From IMG/VR virus record IMGVR_UViG_3300006737_000008, positions 1 to 35,144 of that record: DNA of 35,144 bases; one strand, written 5' to 3'. The translations under genes were made by a program, and so were the position numbers. This DNA is from a virus. Shown piece by piece: positions 29,068 through 35,144 of this stretch (positions are counted from its first letter, which is position 1; each line of letters begins with the position of its first letter). Below the pieces are notes generated by a model that saw only the letters and a list, made by a program, of their open reading frames with translations, searched no databases and was not told where the DNA came from.

Positions 29068-30435
29068 ATGGCAGTTACCCTTACAGGCACAAATGGCCTT
29101 TTTACAAGACTTGGCAAGCTCTTTCAGATTGCTGTACAAGTTAAATCTTTTCAATCGACCTTGGCAACTGAAATCCAAGACGCGCTTGACGAGTTTGATG
29201 GCGGAGACAATGACCACGCCCTGGCTTTGACCGGGGTTAAACTTTCGTCTCAGAAATCATGCGCAGCTATTTACAACGCTATCAGAACTGTTGCCCATAA
29301 AACCTTGGTAGAAATGGTTAATGACGATGATCCGTTGACATCAAAAACAGTTTCTCACGCTTTGACTCGACTTATTAAACAAATGGAAGATGCGAGTGCG
29401 TCAATTAACGCTTCTCAATATGCTGCACCAGACTCCGCACACTCTGGAAACACTGGAAACGGAACAATCATATCTTCAACGTCTGCTTTGACTAAATCAA
29501 CTGCTAATACTCGAGCAGAATCATTGGTAGTCAAATGTACCAAAGACTCCCAGGTGACTGGAACATCGGGCAGAGAAGTGTTTACGGTTACTGGCGAAGC
29601 ACCCATTTCAGACATTATGGACCCTGATTGGCCAGGCGGTTCAGGATCAAACACAACTATTACTGTTACAGATCCTTCTGTAGATGCGTCTTCCCAGTTT
29701 GGAAAAAACCTTCTTACTAACTCTGCATTCAATTCGTTTAGCACAAACACACCCTCAAATTGGACGATTGCAACAGGAACAGCAGGAACACAGATTTCTA
29801 AGAACACAACCTCGTCTAAAATCTTTCAGGGTGACGCTTCTTTGCAGATCACGGGAGACGGTTCAAACCTTACAAAGATAACCCAACAGTTGAACACAGC
29901 GGGCGGAACTGCGGGCAAGCTTCTTCCAAATACTGTTTATTTCCTTCATTACAAGTATTACCTGGACGCCAGCATTGCAGCTGGTGTTTTGAAAGTTAGC
30001 CTGGAAGACGCTGGAGGCACTGAAGTAACAAATAATGGTTTGACGGCATCATCAACTATCAACCTTAGTTCGGCTGCTTCTGGGCAATGGAATTCATCTA
30101 CGACTTTCTTCAAAACACCTGAAGCTTTGTCTACTAATACTCCGTATCAACTTACCCTAGAGTTGACCACGGCTTTGACTAACACAAAAAATGCGTACAT
30201 TGATCAGTTGGCAGTTGCTAAAGCAGTGCAAATTGGAGGTGGTCCGTATATGGCAATACTTAGGGGTGTGACTGATTTTGTCAAAGACGATCAGTTTGTA
30301 ATTGCGGTGGCTAAAAGTAGCACTGGAACCATGCAGGAAAACTTTGATAAGTTCTTCGGCATGTACAACCGTGGGTTGCAGCTTCCCGAACACACCAGCG
30401 GTAGCGAAACAATCGCAGATGGCCTGATCGCCTAA
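29068..30435 (+). CDS. Virion protein with CBM4_9-like beta-sandwich module
   Basis: A 455-aa protein after AGGAG. Residues about 1-130 are helical; residues about 210-385 look like a carbohydrate-binding module of the CBM4_9 jelly-roll kind: KNLLTNSAFN...PSNWTIATG...ASLQITGD...KITQQL..., LLPNTVYFLHYKYYLD and repeated beta strands. The last 65 residues are another domain (MAILRGVTDFVKDDQFVIAV). The module probably binds glycan on host or neighbouring proteins. It lies between tail chaperones and tail terminator, an unusual place for a fibre. Confidence 0.75.
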   Translation: MAVTLTGTNGLFTRLGKLFQIAVQVKSFQSTLATEIQDALDEFDGGDNDHALALTGVKLSSQKSCAAIYNAIRTVAHKTLVEMVNDDDPLTSKTVSHALTRLIKQMEDASASINASQYAAPDSAHSGNTGNGTIISSTSALTKSTANTRAESLVVKCTKDSQVTGTSGREVFTVTGEAPISDIMDPDWPGGSGSNTTITVTDPSVDASSQFGKNLLTNSAFNSFSTNTPSNWTIATGTAGTQISKNTTSSKIFQGDASLQITGDGSNLTKITQQLNTAGGTAGKLLPNTVYFLHYKYYLDASIAAGVLKVSLEDAGGTEVTNNGLTASSTINLSSAASGQWNSSTTFFKTPEALSTNTPYQLTLELTTALTNTKNAYIDQLAVAKAVQIGGGPYMAILRGVTDFVKDDQFVIAVAKSSTGTMQENFDKFFGMYNRGLQLPEHTSGSETIADGLIA

Positions 30436-30908
30436 TGAGTACAACGCCTGACAAGATGTATCAAGCTCTCTTGGCAAAGGTCAAGACGGTTGTTGATTTA
30501 GTACATGATGACTTTATCTACATCTCGCATGAGCCTGTGTTTACTCAAGAGGACGATCAATACATTCAGATTGTTCCAGGCGTTCCGACTGCTGTAACTC
30601 CTCAGGCGGGCTACTACTTGATCCAAGAGGAGTTTGAGGTGGCGGTGTGGAGCCGCTTGTACTTAGATCAAGGAAACAGGTCTACCGAAAAGTTTGCTCA
30701 CCTAACGTATGGCGTCTTGAAGGTAATGACTCAAATTCGTTCTGGCTTGTTTAATCACATTTTGTCTTACGATGGAAATGCAGACATTGCGGATAATGCT
30801 TCGTTGCCAATTACGTTTGAGCGTGGCAGCAGGTTGTTTGAGTCTCCTGAACAGCCAGGTTGGTGCTACATGTCCGATACCTACAAGTTTGGATACGAGA
30901 TTACCTAA
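30435..30908 (+). CDS. Tail terminator/completion-like protein
   Basis: A 157-aa protein with ATG overlapping the previous stop. It has the pattern of small head-tail joining proteins: an N-terminal helix (DKMYQALLAKVKTVVDL), two or three beta strands with EEFEVAVWSRLYLDQ, a helix (EKFAHLTYGVLKVM) and a final Trp/Tyr-rich strand. Assigned by order and fold-like pattern, without certain family match. The next ATG overlaps its stop. Confidence 0.65.
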   Translation: MSTTPDKMYQALLAKVKTVVDLVHDDFIYISHEPVFTQEDDQYIQIVPGVPTAVTPQAGYYLIQEEFEVAVWSRLYLDQGNRSTEKFAHLTYGVLKVMTQIRSGLFNHILSYDGNADIADNASLPITFERGSRLFESPEQPGWCYMSDTYKFGYEIT

Positions 30909-31831
30909 TGGCTGAAAACCTTGGACAAATCGACGTTGTAATTCAATCTGATAATCAGACTCTTGTAGGGCCAGGAACAAGTCCAATAGGGCCAGGAGTC
31001 AGGCCAGGCGTGGGAGCAGCGACAGGAGCAGCAGCGGGAGCAGGAGCGGCTGGGTTTGCTAAAAGCCATCCAGTTCTATTAGGTCTTGCTGCCGCAGCTG
31101 CGGTTGCAACAGCAGGATTTTACGCAGCAGCAAAAGTTATTAAATCATGGAACAACGAAGCAAATGCACTTCGAGATCGTTTTGCTCGATTGAATAGCGG
31201 CGCGGCGTTGGCTGGAGCAATAAGGCAAGTCGGCCAGTTCAAACGCGATATGGAAATGAGCAAGACGCTTGGCCCGTTGCTATTGAACCTAGAAAAAATG
31301 AGAGAACGAGTAGCAGACGGGTCTAATAAGCTACGGACGTTTATTGCTGCCATTAAAGTAAGAGTTCTAACTTACTTGTTTGCTTTGTTTGCAAAGCTGC
31401 AAGAAAAAGTTCTTCCTAAGCTACTAGAAGCATTAGAAACTGCTGCAATAACCATTGCTAAAACAATGGAAACATTTGTTACGTTTGTTTCTGACATGCT
31501 TATTTCTTTTGGAAACATTATGACCGTTATGCTTCCATCAATGCTAGGTGGCGCAGCGGGTGAAAGCATAACTTCGGTTGGCCTGGGCATTAGAGATATG
31601 CTTGAGTTCTTAAAGAAGATTGGCCGAGACGTAAACGATATTAAAAACCAGGGTGAAATAGATCCGACATCTACGGCAAACGCCTTAGTCATGCAACATT
31701 TGCAAACAATGACTGGCGGACTTTGGAAATACAGCACGCAACAGCCTGGTGCATTGGCATCAGGAAGAGAACTAAACCCACAAGAGTTTAACCGCTTGTC
31801 TGATCAAGATAAAAAAAACTGGGGTAAATAA
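30908..31831 (+). CDS. Candidate tape-measure protein, short
   Basis: A 307-aa protein. ATG at 30908 overlaps the preceding stop. Residues about 15-50 are Gly/Pro/Ala-rich; a hydrophobic Ala-rich helix (about 50-75) follows, then long helices (RFARLNSGAALAGAIRQVGQFKRDM, ALFAKLQEKVLPKLLEALETAAITIAKTMETFVTFVSDM) and a second hydrophobic segment near MTVMLPSMLGG. This helical, membrane-active-like plan fits a tape-measure protein, which sets tail length and enters the host membrane. It is short for that role, implying a short tail. Confidence 0.6.
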   Translation: MAENLGQIDVVIQSDNQTLVGPGTSPIGPGVRPGVGAATGAAAGAGAAGFAKSHPVLLGLAAAAAVATAGFYAAAKVIKSWNNEANALRDRFARLNSGAALAGAIRQVGQFKRDMEMSKTLGPLLLNLEKMRERVADGSNKLRTFIAAIKVRVLTYLFALFAKLQEKVLPKLLEALETAAITIAKTMETFVTFVSDMLISFGNIMTVMLPSMLGGAAGESITSVGLGIRDMLEFLKKIGRDVNDIKNQGEIDPTSTANALVMQHLQTMTGGLWKYSTQQPGALASGRELNPQEFNRLSDQDKKNWGK

Positions 31832-31833
31832 GA

Positions 31834-33828
31834 ATGGCAAAATGGGCTGTTACTTACAATAATTTTGGTTCTGAAGGTGCTGCACAACACACTTGGTCGC
31901 ATGTAAACATTAAATCGCAAACTGCCGATCCTGTATTTTCTGACGATGGCATTTCAATAGAAACGGTTAAGCACACAATAACTGGAACAGCTCTTATCTC
32001 AGAAACTTCAGAAGCAAATTTCCGAACTGCTTTGTTGAACGCTCGAGAACACTTGACCAGTCAACCCATAAAAGGTGCTGCTACATCTATTCGCGTTTGG
32101 TTAGACTTTGCTGGTTCTGGCACAAATGAAATGTCATCAGGGCTAAACAGCGCAACTGGTGAAGACGGTCTTGATACAAAAATAAACACTTCTACGGCTC
32201 AAGGACGCTCTGTAGTTTATTTTGGGTCGATGGAAGATGATTACGGAGCGCCTTCCTGCTCGTACTCAATTAACGAAGTGTATGGGACTCTTACAGCACT
32301 TGTGTCGTTTACTATTACCTGGCACAAAATTGAACCACCAGCTAATGACGTTACTTATCACGTTCTTAGTCACACCTGGACGCAAGAATACACAATAGAC
32401 AATGCAGGATCGACTACCCTTGTTATTGACGGACAGCTCAGGGTAAGAAACTTTATTGATGGCCAAATGAACCTTGGTGCTTTTTCAACCACAGGATCTA
32501 GAGGCGCAAACCCAGACCGATACAGAACGCTTGTAATGCCCACAGTTCCACCTAACTATCGTGTGGAATCAATGCGTTGGGCTACTGACACAACTGGTTG
32601 CAAGCTTCTGTATCGAATAACTCTCAAAGAGTACGCCAGGCCGTTGCCATATCCGGCAAAAGTTGGAACGGGACGATTTACTTACCAACGTGGCTTAGGC
32701 AATATGCTTGGTACAAAGAGATTTGAAGGCGAATTAGAAGGCGATGTAAATTCAGATCCTCGAGAGCTGTTAAACTCTTTGATTCGTATTGCTTCATCAA
32801 GAATTAGTTTTGGTGGTGCAGTAGGAAACACAGACCAAACGGTAGATCGAATTGATTCTATTACTGTTTCTGAAAATGACATATTTTCTAAACGGTCTAT
32901 TTCCTTGAGCATTATTGCTACAGGGATGCAAACTACTTCACAGTTTGGCCTGGATGATTCAGAAGGATCTACGGGAGAGGGATTTGGTTTGCTTAAACCG
33001 TTCTTCTCTCAAGACAATCTTTCAGTAGCACCGAGACCAAACGAATACGGGGCGCAACTGATTTCGTCAGTAAAACGTCAGTTGTTTTTGCCTTGGAACC
33101 CAGATGATTCAGAAGGTTGGGATGCAACTGAATTTCCTGTTGCCACTTGGCGCACTGCAACCGAATGGAGTGGGGAAGACGTAGCTCTCGAGTTTGACGA
33201 AAATAAGTTTGAAGAAGCCGCATCTCCTCCAGTAGAACAAGACGGCGAACACACAAGTGACAACATAACTTCAACTGGTCATGTAAAATTCCCTTACGGA
33301 CATGTTTCTGGTTCTGAATCCGTAACTACGAAAAATAACATTGTTGTAGTTTCTTCTATGCACGCAAACGCCAGCGACCGTGTGTATCAAAGCGGGTCGC
33401 CTGAAGTTTACATTGAGTCTGAATATCAAATCTCACGGGCTGGAAAACCCCCAAGACGCATTACGTTGTCTAAACCAAACAACGGAATTACCCTCGAAGA
33501 ATCGTTTATTGTTAGTCGAGGAGACGTAGACGCAAATAATAACCGAACCTACATTGGGGTCTATCGAAGAGTTGTAAGGCTTCTTGACAATGCAGATGCG
33601 TCTGGTTTCTACATAACAAACGTAAACATCCCTGGCTGGGGCGAACAAACATTTACTGCTTGGTGGCCTCCAAACCGATCTATTAGCTCTCCTGGTGATC
33701 CTCGATTTGAAGGAAATGACAATTTGCCTGGGTCTGTGACGAGAAACCTGTTTGAAATTAACGAAAGCGCACCGGGAGTAGGACAGACGTTTAAACTTGG
33801 TCAACCAGATCAAATTTACGGGGACTAA
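31834..33828 (+). CDS. Large distal-tail protein, unknown
   Basis: A 664-aa protein, two bases after the tape-measure candidate. It is beta-rich and evenly polar, with many Ser, Thr and Gly, and no signal peptide, membrane helix or catalytic motif. Residues about 285-370 (PYPAKVGTGRFTYQRGLGNMLGTKRFEGELEG...) may form a separate domain. Order suggests distal tail or hub, the site where receptor-binding proteins attach. No family is recognised. Codons are AT-richer than in the terminase-to-capsid genes. Confidence 0.8.
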   Translation: MAKWAVTYNNFGSEGAAQHTWSHVNIKSQTADPVFSDDGISIETVKHTITGTALISETSEANFRTALLNAREHLTSQPIKGAATSIRVWLDFAGSGTNEMSSGLNSATGEDGLDTKINTSTAQGRSVVYFGSMEDDYGAPSCSYSINEVYGTLTALVSFTITWHKIEPPANDVTYHVLSHTWTQEYTIDNAGSTTLVIDGQLRVRNFIDGQMNLGAFSTTGSRGANPDRYRTLVMPTVPPNYRVESMRWATDTTGCKLLYRITLKEYARPLPYPAKVGTGRFTYQRGLGNMLGTKRFEGELEGDVNSDPRELLNSLIRIASSRISFGGAVGNTDQTVDRIDSITVSENDIFSKRSISLSIIATGMQTTSQFGLDDSEGSTGEGFGLLKPFFSQDNLSVAPRPNEYGAQLISSVKRQLFLPWNPDDSEGWDATEFPVATWRTATEWSGEDVALEFDENKFEEAASPPVEQDGEHTSDNITSTGHVKFPYGHVSGSESVTTKNNIVVVSSMHANASDRVYQSGSPEVYIESEYQISRAGKPPRRITLSKPNNGITLEESFIVSRGDVDANNNRTYIGVYRRVVRLLDNADASGFYITNVNIPGWGEQTFTAWWPPNRSISSPGDPRFEGNDNLPGSVTRNLFEINESAPGVGQTFKLGQPDQIYGD

Positions 33829-33833
33829 ACGAT

Positions 33834-35144
33834 ATGGGAATACAGCCAGAAGAAGGTTACAACCCGCTAGGAAGAGTTGAAATATCTTTTGGCGCAGAAG
33901 GTTTAGATGTCGTTAGTCCAGTCTCAATATCAAAACCTGTTGCAAACCTTCTTAAATCCGCAGGGTGGAACCCAGAAGAGTTTAATAAAGTTACTTGGCC
34001 TATTGGTGCTGCTAATCATGGCCTGGCTCGATTTCTTATTGACGGCAAAACAGCTAACGCAATAGCAGAAACGCTACAAGAAAACTTTATTACGGATGAA
34101 GATACTGGTTGGTATCGAAACGACGGAATAACAATAACATTTGATGGGTTGTTGTTTGACGGGATGCACATGCTTGCGCCTGTCCCGGTGTTGTCTCCGT
34201 CTACATATGCAGAAGACGTACAGTTTTACGTTTGCGACTTTGTGGATTACCGATATTGGTGGCAAAAACACACTATAGGATCACCGTATTTTGTTCCTAC
34301 TGGAGACGGTGGCACTGAACGCAAAGAAAGTCAATTTCAATACGGAATTAACATGCTTGAAGAAAGCATGGGACCAGGTGTTTTTCATCCAGAAACTATC
34401 TTTCAATCAAACGACACAAGTGACATACTTTGGAACCTCCCTAGGCTGCTTAACTTTATGCTTGGGTTGTACGATACAGACGAATTAGGATTTGATGGTC
34501 GTACTGAATTTTATTACTTACCAGTCGTAGACGCCTGGCGTTACGATCAAAATTCAGATTCAAGTGCTTTTTCAACAGACGATCTTATTGACATAAGTGT
34601 TTCTGGAAGGCCATTTGGTGAGTTTTTAGATTCTATTCTTACGTTGACAGGTCATGTGCTAATTGCATATCCAAGCGAATTTTGGGCTGGTGAGTTGTCA
34701 AGAAGGTATTGGATTTCGCCAATAGAAAACCAACAACCTTTGTTTGACGATGAAGAGTTTACAGAACAGTTTGAACACAGCATTGTTTCTGGCGGAATGT
34801 TGCCAACAGTTGTTCGTGGAGGGACTGAAGTAATTACAGACCCGACCCTGGATATGGCTCCAGCTTCTATTGCTGCATCTGTACCTGAATTTATTAACGT
34901 ATTTTTCCGAAACGCATTTTATGGCGGTGCGCCAAGCGAATACATTGAAGAAAACCCCGAACACAATCCGGCTTTGTCAGATTACCAAGTAGTCCAATCA
35001 CTAGACGAAAGTTTGAACCTTCGTCCAGACATTTTTTGGAAGGGTAGACTTCATTCTGTTTACGCTACTTTACCAGCCGTTAAACAATACTCAAATGAAG
35101 AAACAAGTTGGACTAACGAAAACGCATGCGTTAATCAAGCAAAC
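33834..35144 (+). CDS. Large distal-tail/virion protein, N-terminal part (continues at 1)
   Basis: Start of the 731-aa gene that runs across the contig end. ATG at 33834 is five bases after the previous stop. The 437 codons here read through the right terminal repeat without a stop and continue at base 124 in the same frame. The protein is Phe/Tyr/Trp-rich and acidic, with mixed beta and helical parts; residues about 205-290 contain WNLPRLLNFMLGLYDTDELGFDG and FLDSILTLTGHVLIAYPSEFW. No family is recognised. Position suggests hub or baseplate. Confidence 0.85.
   Translation, partial: MGIQPEEGYNPLGRVEISFGAEGLDVVSPVSISKPVANLLKSAGWNPEEFNKVTWPIGAANHGLARFLIDGKTANAIAETLQENFITDEDTGWYRNDGITITFDGLLFDGMHMLAPVPVLSPSTYAEDVQFYVCDFVDYRYWWQKHTIGSPYFVPTGDGGTERKESQFQYGINMLEESMGPGVFHPETIFQSNDTSDILWNLPRLLNFMLGLYDTDELGFDGRTEFYYLPVVDAWRYDQNSDSSAFSTDDLIDISVSGRPFGEFLDSILTLTGHVLIAYPSEFWAGELSRRYWISPIENQQPLFDDEEFTEQFEHSIVSGGMLPTVVRGGTEVITDPTLDMAPASIAASVPEFINVFFRNAFYGGAPSEYIEENPEHNPALSDYQVVQSLDESLNLRPDIFWKGRLHSVYATLPAVKQYSNEETSWTNENACVNQAN
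35022..35144. repeat. Terminal direct repeat, right copy
   Basis: Identical to bases 1-123; see the left copy for the reasoning on circularity. Confidence 0.95.

Noticed and set aside
1-35144. tRNA genes, CRISPR array, diversity-generating retroelement, insertion sequence
   Set aside because: No tRNA-like fold with CCA-type end, no regular spacer repeats, no reverse transcriptase and no transposase were found on reading through. A tRNA-scanning program would be decisive for the first.

Overview
The window is the genome of a tailed, double-stranded DNA bacteriophage. Bases 1-123 are repeated exactly at 35022-35144, and one reading frame runs through that join, so the contig closes into a circle of 35,021 bp, either a circular assembly or a circularly permuted genome. 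All genes but one lie on the + strand. No integrase, prophage repressor, tRNA, rRNA, CRISPR array or insertion sequence is visible. Host clues point to a Gram-negative bacterium: one phage protein has a lipobox signal peptide and another ends in a PEP-CTERM-like tail. The host phylum cannot be fixed from sequence alone.

Layout, reading around the circle. (1) 1-4.4 kb: end of a large tail protein, then small beta-rich virion or fibre-type proteins, a protein with 43 cysteines, and a zinc-binding-like protein. (2) 4.4-5.9 kb: a metallophosphoesterase-like protein, a small conserved phage protein and an HExxH putative metalloprotease. (3) 6.0-6.8 kb: the only minus-strand gene and a divergent promoter region. 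(4) 6.8-10.5 kb: small early genes, then a recombination and replication block (ERF-like annealing protein, SSB, two small DNA-binding proteins, a DUF1376-like replication protein, a DnaC-like ATPase). (5) 10.5-13.2 kb: small genes sharing a 24-nt leader element, a cytosine-5 DNA methyltransferase with a 214-codon frame inside it, and a strong terminator. (6) 13.2-16.4 kb: a DUF1064-type nuclease, a cluster of small membrane or exported proteins, and a DUF5681-type candidate small terminase. (7) 16.4-26.8 kb: large terminase, portal, modular accessory head proteins, Mu F-like head morphogenesis protein, prohead protease/scaffold, decoration protein and major capsid protein. (8) 26.9-35.1 kb: connector and tail genes, including a lambda-type frameshift site between two tail-assembly chaperone frames, a short candidate tape-measure protein and large distal-tail proteins.

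The head genes follow a Mu-like plan (DUF935-like portal, Mu F-like protein, DUF1320-like connector, Phage_tail_S-like neck protein). The GGGAAAG slippery site, a tail-tube candidate and a tape-measure candidate suggest a non-contractile, siphovirus-type tail. Replication looks to be by host polymerase recruited through the DUF1376/DnaC-like pair, with ERF-like and SSB proteins handling recombination.

The most unusual points are: the dual-frame methyltransferase region; an 810-bp in-frame cassette bounded by direct repeats inside the head morphogenesis gene; a neighbouring protein built of modules joined by five identical 16-bp linkers; a motif shared by that protein and the cassette; a peptide shared by the scaffold and the capsid N-terminus; the PEP-CTERM-like protein; the four-copy leader element; and strong excess of CTCGAG and CCWGG sites.
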